Assembly: GCA_012727835.1 (NCBI GenBank)
Contig: JAAYGE010000088.1
Location: forward strand, 1 to 16,579
Reading direction: 5' to 3'
Length of the DNA stretch: 16,579 nucleotides
Origin: Bacillota bacterium
GTDB lineage: Bacteria; Bacillota_H; UBA994; UBA5500
The stretch's first letter is position 1. Each line of letters opens with the position of its first letter. The position numbers and the translations under genes are program-made. Of this stretch, positions 1-7,659 are shown piece by piece. The notes under the pieces are model-generated. The model made no database searches. It saw only the letters and a list, made by a program, of their open reading frames with translations, and was not told the origin of the DNA.

Positions 1-1137
1 ATTGATGCCCAGGCCAAGCAGATGGCCGCTGACGGCATCGACGTGATCAGTTTTGGTGTTGGCGAGCCCGATTTCGACACCCCCGCCCACATCCGGCAAG
101 CAGGTATCGATGCGATCAACAGTGGCTTTACCCGTTACACGGCAGCTTCGGGTATAGTGGATCTTAAGAAAGCTATATGCGAGAAATTCGAGCGAGATAA
201 TGGTCTCACCTACACACCGGACCAAATTGTCGTTTCTAACGGCGCAAAACATTCCCTGTATAATGCCCTACAGGTGCTAGTAGAAGACGGCGATGAGGTC
301 ATTGTCCCTGTTCCCTACTGGGTCAGTTATACCGAAATGGTTAAGCTGGCCGGCGCCACCCCCGTATTGGTGGAGGCCAAGGAAGAAAACGATTTCAAAT
401 TGAGAGTCGAAGATTTAGAGGTGGTTGTAACCGCTAAGACCCGCGCCCTGATACTCAACAGCCCCAGCAATCCCACCGGCATGGTATATAACGAAGCCGA
501 ACTCCAGGCTATCGCCGATTTTTGCCTCAAGCATGATCTCTTTGTCATCTCCGACGAGATTTATGAAGAACTGGTTTATGACGGCATCAAACATTATAGT
601 ATTGCCACCGTCGAGCCCAAGATAAAAGATTTCACCATCATCGTCAACGGCATGTCCAAAGCCTTCGCTATGACCGGCTGGCGTATCGGTTATACCGCTT
701 CCCATGCGGATATAGCTAAAGCTATGGGCAGCTTGCAGAGCCATTCTACCTCTAACCCTAATTCTATTGCCCAAAAGGCCAGTGTGGCCGGTCTAACCGG
801 GTCTATGGAGCCGGTGCATGCTATGGTGGCCGAATTTGCTAAGCGGCGAGACTTCATGGTGGAGCGGGTCAATCAGATTAAAGGGCTCTCCTGCCGCAAA
901 CCCCAGGGTGCCTTCTACGTCATGGCTAACGTGAAAGAGCTGATGGGCCAGACAATCGGCGGTGAAAAAATACAAGACGACTTGCAGTTAGCCTCCGTCT
1001 TATTGAATAAGGCCCATGTGGCCGTTGTGCCCGGCACTGCCTTCGGTGCCCCCGGTTATATGCGCCTATCCTACGCCACTTCCATGGAAAAGATCAAGGA
1101 AGGCCTCGATCGAATCGACCAGCTTATTAATGGCTAA
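1..1137 (+). CDS. Aspartate/aromatic aminotransferase, class I PLP-dependent (5' partial)
   Basis: Transfers an amino group between an amino acid, probably aspartate, and 2-oxoglutarate with pyridoxal phosphate in the cytosol. The frame is open from base 1, and residues before the first ATG (base 22) already match the family N-terminus (IDAQAKQMAADG before DVISFGVGEPDFDTP), so the true start lies upstream. Visible family marks are GEPDFDTP, the NSPSNPTG block (bases 457-480), SDEIYEELVYDG, the PLP lysine in SKAFAMTGWRIGY (AAA at 658-660) and the C-terminal carboxylate-binding arginine in YMRLSYATS (CGC 1063-1065). The 378 visible codons are nearly full length, so only about 15-25 residues are missing. 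The fold-type I subgroup I-gamma (AspC of thermophiles and Bacillus) fits best. Substrate preference among aspartate, aromatic amino acids and prephenate cannot be read from sequence. The gene ends before a hairpin terminator shared with the converging sigma-factor gene. Confidence 0.93.
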   Translation: MDAQAKQMAADGIDVISFGVGEPDFDTPAHIRQAGIDAINSGFTRYTAASGIVDLKKAICEKFERDNGLTYTPDQIVVSNGAKHSLYNALQVLVEDGDEVIVPVPYWVSYTEMVKLAGATPVLVEAKEENDFKLRVEDLEVVVTAKTRALILNSPSNPTGMVYNEAELQAIADFCLKHDLFVISDEIYEELVYDGIKHYSIATVEPKIKDFTIIVNGMSKAFAMTGWRIGYTASHADIAKAMGSLQSHSTSNPNSIAQKASVAGLTGSMEPVHAMVAEFAKRRDFMVERVNQIKGLSCRKPQGAFYVMANVKELMGQTIGGEKIQDDLQLASVLLNKAHVAVVPGTAFGAPGYMRLSYATSMEKIKEGLDRIDQLING

Positions 1138-1301
1138 TTGCTCTCTGCCTGGCCCCAACATTACTGCTAAGGTATGGGGCAGAGCCTACTAAACAGCCTG
1201 AACCGAGGGGCTCTCACAATCAGGTGCTTACCCGTATCGGAAGCATACACGCCGAGTTCTGGCACAGCTGCACTAGTATAACCGCAGCCAGCGAAAGTCA
1301 C

Positions 1302-1344
1302 GGGGTTGTTCGCAAAAGCAGTTTTTTGCGAACAGCCCCCTTTT
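1302..1344. terminator. Hairpin terminator between convergent genes (repeat copy A)
   Basis: A 16-bp stem pairs 1302-1317 with 1324-1339 (GGGGTTGTTCGCAAAA against TTTTGCGAACAGCCCC, one G-T wobble) with a 6-base loop, followed by CTTTT on the plus strand. It lies between the aminotransferase (+) and the sigma factor (-), ending 11 bases beyond the sigma stop codon, so it can serve both genes. A near-identical hairpin occurs at 13760-13797. The rest of the intergenic stretch 1138-1301 holds only a weak dyad around 1143-1184. Confidence 0.75.
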
Positions 1345-1350
1345 ACCCTC

Positions 1351-1875
1351 TTAAATCCTATGATCGGCCAACTGTTTTCGCAAAGCTTGTCTGGCCCTAT
1401 ACAGGCGACAACGAACCGAATCTATGGAGCATTCAAAGGCCTGGGCCAGATCTTCGTAGGACAAGCTTTTGATATACTTGAGAATAAGTAGATTTCGATA
1501 AATCTCCGGCAAGCGAGCCAATGCTTGCTCTAAGGAGCGGCGCAGGTCCTGCAGTTCAAGGTGGTGCCCAATGTCATCGCCAACGGCTAGGCCCGGTTCC
1601 GCCGGTTGCAACTCATTAAAAGATACCTGATGCCAACGGGCATCACGTCGGCAACGGTCCTTATGCACATTAGCCATGATACGCTGCACCCAGGTGGCAA
1701 AGGAAGCCTCACCCCGGAATTGGGGCCAAGCGTGATAGGCTTTCATGAGTGCTTCTTGCACCAGATCTTCTGCTTCCTGCCAACTACCCGTTAGGGCACG
1801 AGCCCGGAGGCGTAGTTTATCCCAGCAGGCCTGTAAGGCTTGCTCGAAGGACTGCGCCGTTGCTTCCAGATTCAT
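1351..1875 (-). CDS. ECF-type RNA polymerase sigma factor
   Basis: A 174-residue sigma-70 family protein that would direct RNA polymerase to a dedicated promoter set. Region 2 spans about residues 15-78, with the typical AEDLVQEALMKAYHAW and FATWVQRIMANVHKDRCRR blocks. Region 4 spans about 112-168, with LPEIYRNLLILKYIKSLSYE and a helix-turn-helix ending SVRCRLYRARQALRK. There is no region 3, which defines the ECF group. The frame extends upstream to a TTG at 1944, but the ATG at 1875 is preferred because AGGAGTG sits just upstream and the region 2 homology starts soon after. No anti-sigma gene is adjacent: the next downstream element is a terminator and then a convergent gene. The divergent neighbour is a PBP1A gene, which allows an envelope-stress role, but that is only inference from position. 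Confidence 0.9.
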   Translation of the reverse strand: MNLEATAQSFEQALQACWDKLRLRARALTGSWQEAEDLVQEALMKAYHAWPQFRGEASFATWVQRIMANVHKDRCRRDARWHQVSFNELQPAEPGLAVGDDIGHHLELQDLRRSLEQALARLPEIYRNLLILKYIKSLSYEDLAQAFECSIDSVRCRLYRARQALRKQLADHRI

Positions 1876-1914
1876 CGTGATCACTCCTGTATGTTTTTCC
1901 AACGCTTGCCTATA

Positions 1915-1944
1915 ATTAAAGTACAAACGCAAGCTGTCATGCAA
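1915..1944 (-). promoter_or_regulatory. Possible promoter for the ECF sigma gene
   Basis: On the minus strand TTGCAT (1944-1939) and TTTAAT (1920-1915) are separated by 18 bases. Transcription would start near 1908, about 33 bases before the ATG at 1875. Both boxes are imperfect. No typical ECF autoregulated promoter (AAC then CGTC) is evident. Confidence 0.35.
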
Positions 1945-2013
1945 CCGTCACTTGAACACCCGCAACACTAACCTGCTGCGGGCAATAGACTATTGTTAAA
2001 GGAATTGATTGTT

Positions 2014-4143
2014 GTGCCAAAGGCCAAAGAGAAAGAACAACCAAGCAAACAGACAAGCCCTATAAAACGCTTTTTTAAGCGGGCCTTCATCACCGGCGTA
2101 GCCCTCGTGGCTATTGCCTTTGTTTTGCTGGCCAGCTATATTGTCTTCTGGCCCTTTGAAGTAAAAACACCGGAGCGGACAACTAACGTTTTGGCCGACG
2201 ATGGTCAATTGCTCACCAGCATCTACATAGAAAATCGACGCCCCGTTCCCCTCTCGGCCATTGCCCCCGAATTCTTAGATGCGGTCATAGCCGTGGAGGA
2301 TAGCCGCTTTTACCAACATCGGGGCATCGATTTTCTTCGCCTGGGCAAAGCCATCTTGGTCAACATCCAAACTCGCTCCAAAGCGCAGGGGGCTAGTACT
2401 ATCACCCAACAGTTGGCACGCAACCTATACTTAACCCTGGAGAAAAAATATAGCCGTAAAATTATGGAAGCCATCCTGGCTCTGCAGCTGGAACAGCATC
2501 TCACGAAAGACGAGATTCTAGAACTTTATGTTAACCAGATCTACTACGGACATGGTTTGTACGGTATTCAAAATGCGGCGCGCTTTTATTACGGAAAAGA
2601 TGCGGCCGATCTCACCCTGGCCCAATCCACCATGCTGGCCGGTATCATTCGGGTGCCCGAAGCCTACTCCCCTATCAACCATTTTGAAACGGCCCGCAAA
2701 CGGCAGCGGGTGGTGCTCAACCGCATGGTAGCCACCGGCAAACTCACCGCCGAAGAAGCCGATGCGGTTTTCGAGCGCGAAGACGAGGTAAGGCCGGTAG
2801 CCCAACAACCGCAAAATATCTCGGCCGGCTATGTGCGAGGGGCAATCATCAAACACCTGGATGACCGTTACTTAAATGGTGCCCAATTCGCCTACAAGGG
2901 CGGCCTTACGGTGCAAACCACCATCAATCGGGAACTGCAAGCGGCGGCGGAAGCAGCCGTTCAGGAAGGTTTAGATGCTCTAGTGAAACAGGGCCTTTTA
3001 CGCCTTGATGCGGAAGGGAAACCGGTGGCCGACGTGGCACTGGTGGCCCGCAATCCCCGCACAGGTGAGATTATAGCCATGGTGGGCGGCAAGAACTACC
3101 GGGAGAGCACCTTCAACCGGGTTTATGCCAAACGGCCCCCCGGCTCGGCTTTCAAGCCCATCCTTTATGCGGAAGCCTTGCGACAAGGCAAGGTAACCCT
3201 AGCCACCCCTATCCTCTGTGCCTATGAGGCATTTGAGATTCCCGGGCAGAAGGAGCCCTGGGAGCCTAAAGACTTCGGCGGCCGCTATCATGATCGAGAA
3301 CTGAGCGTGCGAGAGGCCATAACCATTTCCGACAACGTCATTGCCGCCAAAGAGATGCGCGATGTGGGCCCTACCCAGGTGGTAGAGTTGGCTAGAACGC
3401 TTGGCATTCCTCTGCAAGCCCAGGATGCGGTGCTGTCGCTGGCCCTGGGCACCGTCGATATCTCTCCCCTGGAATTGGCCGTTGCCTTTGCCGCCTTTGC
3501 CAATCAGGGGTATCGGGTAGAACCGACCATGATCCGCAGCATTCAGGACCCCCAAAACCGGGTGTGGGAAAGCACCACCCCCAAGACGCCAGTACGCGTA
3601 CTCGATGAACGCATCGCCTGGCTGATAACCGATGTCTTAAAGGACGTTGTTAATGCGGGTACCGGCACCCCCATTCGCAACTGGTGCAGTGACCCGCGTA
3701 TCGCTGTCAAAACCGGCACCACCGGCAATAGCCAAGGACGTATCAATAGCGCTTGGGTAGCCGGCTATACCCCCGACCTGGTGACCGTCGTCTATATCGG
3801 TGGCGATGACTATGAACAATCGATCGTAGCCGGTGGTAACTTGGGGGGCGGCACCTTGGCCGGTGCTATCTGGGGTCGTTTTATGGGTAAGGCGCAGCAG
3901 ATTCTTCCTCGCACCTCGGAACCTCCCATGCCCGAGGGCATCGTAAAGGCGGAAATTTGTACTGCGTCCGGTGAAAAGACCACCTTCCGTTGCCCCGACG
4001 AACTGCGCACGGAAGAGTACTTCTTACAAGAATTCGCCCCCGATCAAAATTGCTCCGTTCACGGCGGCGGCTGGTTCCAACCCGGCGATGGCAAGCCCTG
4101 GTGGGAGATACTCTTCCCTAACCTGTTTCAGCCTAGACCATAA
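2014..4143 (+). CDS. Class A penicillin-binding protein (PBP1A family), bifunctional glycosyltransferase/transpeptidase
   Basis: Polymerises lipid II into glycan strands and cross-links the peptides on the outer face of the cytoplasmic membrane. The 709-residue product has a basic cytoplasmic tail, one membrane anchor at about 27-46, a GT51 domain and a penicillin-binding transpeptidase domain. GT51 marks are EDSRFYQHRG (catalytic Glu95), GASTITQQLARN (126-137) and the KDEILELYVNQIYYG block. Transpeptidase marks are SxxK as SAFK (Ser378), SDN (439-441) and KTGT (566-569). All key residues are intact. The frame opens at a TTG (1993), but AAAGGA at 1998-2003 lies 10 bases before the GTG at 2014, which I take as the start. 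There is no PASTA or fibronectin tail. The last 11 bases overlap the end of the convergent comB-like gene, with no obvious terminator between them. Confidence 0.95.
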   Translation: MPKAKEKEQPSKQTSPIKRFFKRAFITGVALVAIAFVLLASYIVFWPFEVKTPERTTNVLADDGQLLTSIYIENRRPVPLSAIAPEFLDAVIAVEDSRFYQHRGIDFLRLGKAILVNIQTRSKAQGASTITQQLARNLYLTLEKKYSRKIMEAILALQLEQHLTKDEILELYVNQIYYGHGLYGIQNAARFYYGKDAADLTLAQSTMLAGIIRVPEAYSPINHFETARKRQRVVLNRMVATGKLTAEEADAVFEREDEVRPVAQQPQNISAGYVRGAIIKHLDDRYLNGAQFAYKGGLTVQTTINRELQAAAEAAVQEGLDALVKQGLLRLDAEGKPVADVALVARNPRTGEIIAMVGGKNYRESTFNRVYAKRPPGSAFKPILYAEALRQGKVTLATPILCAYEAFEIPGQKEPWEPKDFGGRYHDRELSVREAITISDNVIAAKEMRDVGPTQVVELARTLGIPLQAQDAVLSLALGTVDISPLELAVAFAAFANQGYRVEPTMIRSIQDPQNRVWESTTPKTPVRVLDERIAWLITDVLKDVVNAGTGTPIRNWCSDPRIAVKTGTTGNSQGRINSAWVAGYTPDLVTVVYIGGDDYEQSIVAGGNLGGGTLAGAIWGRFMGKAQQILPRTSEPPMPEGIVKAEICTASGEKTTFRCPDELRTEEYFLQEFAPDQNCSVHGGGWFQPGDGKPWWEILFPNLFQPRP

Positions 4144-4852
4144 TGCGCCCGTCCACGAAACGGGGCACCAATGGGCTGTAATTTACCCGGGCCGCGTGCA
4201 ATACGTCGTCCTTAAGGCCCAATTTGCTCAACCCTTGGCCGCTGGTGGTCTCTAATAGAAATTGGTCTAAGTTGGCAGCAGCCTGCTGATAACTGGCCAA
4301 AGCAATCCGCGCTGCATCCGTCAACTGCACGGGGGCGCGGTTTTTTACTTGTTCCACAATCAAACCGGCACAAAGCACATCCTCGGCGGCTATCCGTCCT
4401 AAGGTGCCGGAACAGACCAGCAGTATGTCTTCTCCAGCGTCAGAACCTACCAATTCTTCCGCCACTGCCGCCCCGTTACCCATGCTGGCTATTAGCACCT
4501 GTCGGCTGCCGGCCACCCGCTTTAGCGCCCGGGTGCCGTTGGTGGTGGTAAATATAATGGGCTTTGCTTCCTCCATCTGCAAATACTCCAGCGGTGAATT
4601 GCCAAAGTCAAAGCCGGCGGGGCGCAATTTATTACGCTCACCACCCAAATAGCAGCCGCCCCGAACCCTATACTCGGCCGCTAAAGCCTGGGCCGCTTCG
4701 AGCGTGGCCACCGGAACGATATGGGGTGCCCCCGCACTCAGGGCGGCAAGCATGGTGCTGGTGGCCCGCAAAACATCAATCACCACCGTTGTTCTACCCG
4801 TAAGGTCTTCCGGCACCAACTCTAAAACGAAAGCCACATCTAATTTAAGCAT
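4133..4852 (-). CDS. comB: ComB family 2-phosphosulfolactate phosphatase-like protein
   Basis: A 239-residue member of the ComB family, Mg-dependent phosphatases that release (R)-3-sulfolactate from 2-phosphosulfolactate in coenzyme M or spore sulfolactate synthesis. Conserved family blocks are VVIDVLRATSTMLAALSAGA (residues 23-42), GGERNKLRPAGFDFGNSP (70-87), TTTNGTRAL (102-110) and CSGTLGRIAAEDVLCAG (147-163). The start is supported by GGAGGAG six bases before the ATG. It is the last gene of a minus-strand operon, 17 bases after thiN, and its final codons overlap the end of the PBP gene. No phosphosulfolactate synthase (ComA/YitD-like) gene is in the window, so the real substrate in this organism is uncertain. 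Family assignment is firm; the exact reaction is inference. Confidence 0.87.
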   Translation of the reverse strand: MLKLDVAFVLELVPEDLTGRTTVVIDVLRATSTMLAALSAGAPHIVPVATLEAAQALAAEYRVRGGCYLGGERNKLRPAGFDFGNSPLEYLQMEEAKPIIFTTTNGTRALKRVAGSRQVLIASMGNGAAVAEELVGSDAGEDILLVCSGTLGRIAAEDVLCAGLIVEQVKNRAPVQLTDAARIALASYQQAAANLDQFLLETTSGQGLSKLGLKDDVLHAARVNYSPLVPRFVDGRIMV

Positions 4853-4869
4853 CCTTCTCTCCTCCCAAC

Positions 4870-5535
4870 CTAATCCTCCGGGGTAACCACAACCAACAAG
4901 AGCCCCTCCTGCACCTCGATGGTGACCTCCTCCGCTACAGGGATGTTGCTGATACCCAATGCTTGCCCCCAGTTGAGGGTGGCATCATTAAGGGGCCAGT
5001 ACAATCCCCGGGCTGTCACTCCCCGAGCTACCGGTGTCAGGGCAATAATTGATACCAACCGGTCCTGGCAATGCCGCAGGGACAGTTTGTCGCTTACCAG
5101 ATAGGCATCGGTTGTCCCGTCGGTCATGCAAATATGGTAGCCCGTCTGTCCATAGGGGGCAAAGAGCAGCAGGTTGGCCAAGGAATGGTCCAGGCGATCC
5201 CCCCAGCCACCCACAACTAACAGCTGTCGGTAGCCCTGCTCCCTTATCGCCTGCCAAGCCAACTCGGTGTCGGTATAATCCTTCTCCCGTTCAAAAGTTA
5301 ACATCTCCACACCCTGCTCTTTGGCTGCCGCCAGTAGCTCCCCGTCGATGGAATCGAAATCCCCTACCAGCAAATCGGGCCATATCTGCAACCGGACTAG
5401 GTGCTTTAAGGCCCCGTCGGCACAAACTATATAGTCATCGGCCCGCAGGCGGCGGGCAATACCCGTTAAATTAGCATATGAGCCATTGCTAAAAATGACC
5501 GCCCTAGCGGCGGTCACTAGTTCCCTTTTCTCCAT
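4870..5535 (-). CDS. thiN: Thiamine pyrophosphokinase
   Basis: Transfers pyrophosphate from ATP to thiamine to give thiamine pyrophosphate and AMP in the cytosol. The 221-residue length is normal for the bacterial family. Conserved blocks are CADGALKHL (38-46), PDLLVGDFDSI (53-63), REKDYTDTELA (83-93) and GGWGDRLDHSLANLLLF (109-125), which cover the nucleotide- and thiamine-binding segments. The frame is open further upstream to 5613, but those codons lie inside the permease gene and do not resemble the family; the ATG at 5535 directly precedes the first beta strand (AARAVIFSNGS). The ribosome site is weak (AAGGA about 14 bases away, overlapping the permease stop), which suggests translational coupling. 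It is the third gene of the ABC-thiN-comB operon. I see no TPP riboswitch before it or at the operon head. Confidence 0.93.
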   Translation of the reverse strand: MEKRELVTAARAVIFSNGSYANLTGIARRLRADDYIVCADGALKHLVRLQIWPDLLVGDFDSIDGELLAAAKEQGVEMLTFEREKDYTDTELAWQAIREQGYRQLLVVGGWGDRLDHSLANLLLFAPYGQTGYHICMTDGTTDAYLVSDKLSLRHCQDRLVSIIALTPVARGVTARGLYWPLNDATLNWGQALGISNIPVAEEVTIEVQEGLLLVVVTPED

Positions 5536-5552
5536 CCGTATCCCAGCTTTCC

Positions 5553-6620
5553 TTATTCTTCCCGTCCCAAGTATCGGGTTGCCAACTGCACACTTAAGTA
5601 ACCGGTGAGCCACAAATAGGCAATTGGGCCAAAGGTGGGCTCATAGCCAGCTGAAAAATAGCCACGCACAATTTGCGCCGATATTAATGTAGGAACAATA
5701 CTGCTGATCCGCTCTAACCAGAAGGGTAACACCACCGGCACCGCGGCTAAAAACATGGCCGGTAACGTGAGCAGAAACCGCAAGCCGTTCCCCTCATTGC
5801 TTCCCCGCACATAGGAGCCAATAAGTACGCCTAGGGCCACCGAATTGAAACAGATGCTGATAATAATCAGATAGAAATTGGGGTCGGTAACAAATTCCGC
5901 CGGCAAAATTACCGCCGTCAAAGCGATGATAAACACTAGGGGCAATAAGGTGCTAAATAGGCCCGCCCCCACCTTGGCCCAAACGATTTGGGCATCGGTT
6001 AACGGCGATTTACGCAAAGATATCAACGTATTCTTATGCCGCTCCATACTGATACTTTGCTGTCCCAAACTCATAGCCGTCATCACGCCCATAATCACAA
6101 ACAAGGAAGAAAACACAAGCTGTCCGGTGGTACTAACCGGCTGGCTGGCCTCCACCACCCGCCATGTAATAGGCAACAGAAATTTTTCCGGGTCGTCAAC
6201 CAATTGGGCTAGATTTTCAGTGGCCAACCTTTGGTTGCTATCGCGTACCACTTCTGTAAATATAGCCTGGGCCACCGCCCCTTCCGTCTCGGCTAAGTTG
6301 GCATACATGGTGATTAGCTGGGGCTCCAGCACCAAATAGGCATGAATTCTGCCGGCTTCCAAACGTTTAGCCGCCTCCGCTTCACTCAAAGGCCAAATAA
6401 CCAGCCGAATATTGCTGGCTTCCGCTTCCCGGGCCCGCTCTTCTAGGCTGGGCAAATAGGCCGGGTTCCCCACTAGAGCCACCTTCACCTCTAACGACTG
6501 ATCCTGCAGATAAAAATTTGCGGCCAGTAGAATCAGCGGCACCAATATCATCCATAGGACTTCCCGTCGATTGCGTAAAACGGTGCGAATATCTTTTTTT
6601 AGTAGCACATAACCCTTCAT
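5553..6620 (-). CDS. ABC-2 type transporter permease (NatB-like)
   Basis: A 355-residue integral membrane subunit of an ABC exporter. One hydrophobic helix lies near the N-terminus (about 22-37), followed by an external domain of about 125 residues, then five hydrophobic segments from residue 165 on, separated by short loops. This layout (one helix, large extracytoplasmic domain, five helices) is that of the ABC-2/NatB group. The EGRIHAYLVL-like stretch in the external domain (EAGRIHAYLVLEPQ) is typical of these proteins. The start codon overlaps the stop of the ATPase gene by four bases (ATGA), so the two subunits are translationally coupled. Substrate is unknown: NatAB of Bacillus exports sodium, but related pairs export drugs or peptides. 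Confidence 0.88.
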   Translation of the reverse strand: MKGYVLLKKDIRTVLRNRREVLWMILVPLILLAANFYLQDQSLEVKVALVGNPAYLPSLEERAREAEASNIRLVIWPLSEAEAAKRLEAGRIHAYLVLEPQLITMYANLAETEGAVAQAIFTEVVRDSNQRLATENLAQLVDDPEKFLLPITWRVVEASQPVSTTGQLVFSSLFVIMGVMTAMSLGQQSISMERHKNTLISLRKSPLTDAQIVWAKVGAGLFSTLLPLVFIIALTAVILPAEFVTDPNFYLIIISICFNSVALGVLIGSYVRGSNEGNGLRFLLTLPAMFLAAVPVVLPFWLERISSIVPTLISAQIVRGYFSAGYEPTFGPIAYLWLTGYLSVQLATRYLGREE

Positions 6621-7522
6621 TGGGCCACCTCTTCTTGATACACCCGTTGATACACATCTTCTAATGCGGCCGCTTGCTTTTCCATGTCCAATACACTGAT
6701 ATTCTGTTCCGACAAGGCGCTTAGCACCGCCTGCAGATTTTGGGGGGTATTTACTAGCGATATGATGCCAGGGGCGGGTGTGGTGATTAGGTGCTCTAAG
6801 CCCATCGGTTGGCGATCAACCCACAGCTTAATATGGTCATAAAAACCATACTTCTGTTTAATCATTTCTAATGTGCCCGAAACAACCATTTGCCCTTCCT
6901 TCATAATGCCAATCTCTTGACACAGATCGGCCAGTTCCTTCAAGTTGTGGGAGGCGATAATTACCGTCATTTCATTATATTCCAATAGGTAATGGATAAA
7001 ATCCCGTAGGCTTTGCATAGCTAAAGGATCAAGACCGGAAAAAGGTTCATCTAAGAAGAGCAACCGCGGATGGTGGATACAAGCCGAAAGTATGGCCACC
7101 TTCTTACGCATGCCGGTGGAAAGGCGTTCCACCTGCTGTTTCCGCCACTCGGACAACTCAAAACGCTCTAAGAGCTCATTGATATTGCGATTTACACCAT
7201 AGAGATCGGCGAAAAACCTTAAAGTCTCCTCCACTGTCAATTCATCGTAGAGACGCAGGTTCTCGGTGAGCAGACCGGTCAACCGCCGAATACGTTTCTG
7301 ATCCTTGTGTAGATCCAATCCCAATATCCAACCCGAACCTTTAGTAGGTTCCAGCAGGGTATTGAGCAGCATAAAGGTGGTGGTCTTCCCCGCTCCGTTA
7401 TGACCGATGAGACCATAAATACTATTGGCCTTAATCATCAAGGAGAGATCTTTCACCGCCTGGGTGGGGCCTATGCGGCTGTAAAAGGTTTTCGATAAGT
7501 TGTCGGTAATAATGGCATTCAT
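6617..7522 (-). CDS. ABC transporter ATP-binding protein (NatA-like)
   Basis: A 301-residue nucleotide-binding subunit that powers the permease encoded next to it. All ABC motifs are present: Walker A GHNGAGKTT (40-48), signature LSTGMRKK (134-141), Walker B LLFLDEP (154-160), D-loop SGLD, and the H-loop histidine in IIASHNLKEL (His192). About 70 residues follow the core and form a C-terminal extension common in ABC-2 exporters. GAGAGG before the ATG at 7522 supports the start. It is the first gene of the minus-strand operon and is transcribed divergently from the peptidase gene. The 137-base gap between them contains a short CCTGC/GCAGG hairpin (7581-7597) and no convincing promoter on either strand. 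Confidence 0.93.
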   Translation of the reverse strand: MNAIITDNLSKTFYSRIGPTQAVKDLSLMIKANSIYGLIGHNGAGKTTTFMLLNTLLEPTKGSGWILGLDLHKDQKRIRRLTGLLTENLRLYDELTVEETLRFFADLYGVNRNINELLERFELSEWRKQQVERLSTGMRKKVAILSACIHHPRLLFLDEPFSGLDPLAMQSLRDFIHYLLEYNEMTVIIASHNLKELADLCQEIGIMKEGQMVVSGTLEMIKQKYGFYDHIKLWVDRQPMGLEHLITTPAPGIISLVNTPQNLQAVLSALSEQNISVLDMEKQAAALEDVYQRVYQEEVAQ

Positions 7523-7659
7523 AATTTCCCAGCCTCTCCGCTTATTGATACATAAACTTTCTACCCGCTGGTCTCCAATCCCTGCATCATAAGCAGGAAT
7601 AGTCCTACCCGGCGCGAAAGAAACATTATGATCTCATTCAAAAAAGAGGGTGAAGTAGT

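Noticed and set aside
415..774. Long antisense frame within the aminotransferase gene, and similar opposite-strand frames within the other large genes.
   Set aside because: They mirror strongly conserved coding genes, carry no recognisable domains and have no ribosome sites.
1143..1184. CTCTGCC/GGCAGAG dyad after the aminotransferase gene.
   Set aside because: Long imperfect loop and no T-tract; the hairpin at 1302-1339 is a better terminator.
1911..1916. TATAAT on the plus strand as a promoter for the PBP gene.
   Set aside because: The hexamer is perfect, but no acceptable -35 lies 16-18 bases upstream, and it is about 100 bases from the start, overlapping the sigma gene leader. Left as unproven.
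1959..1982. CCCGCA/TGCGGG dyad upstream of the PBP gene.
   Set aside because: Only six pairs with a 12-base loop and no T-tract; likely chance or a weak leader structure.
7581..7597. CCTGC-ATCATAA-GCAGG dyad between the divergent ABC and peptidase genes.
   Set aside because: A five-base stem is too short to call an operator or terminator.
7523..7659. Possible TPP riboswitch controlling the operon that contains thiN.
   Set aside because: I looked for the conserved TPP core (CTGAGA and the second conserved arm) and did not find it here or before thiN.
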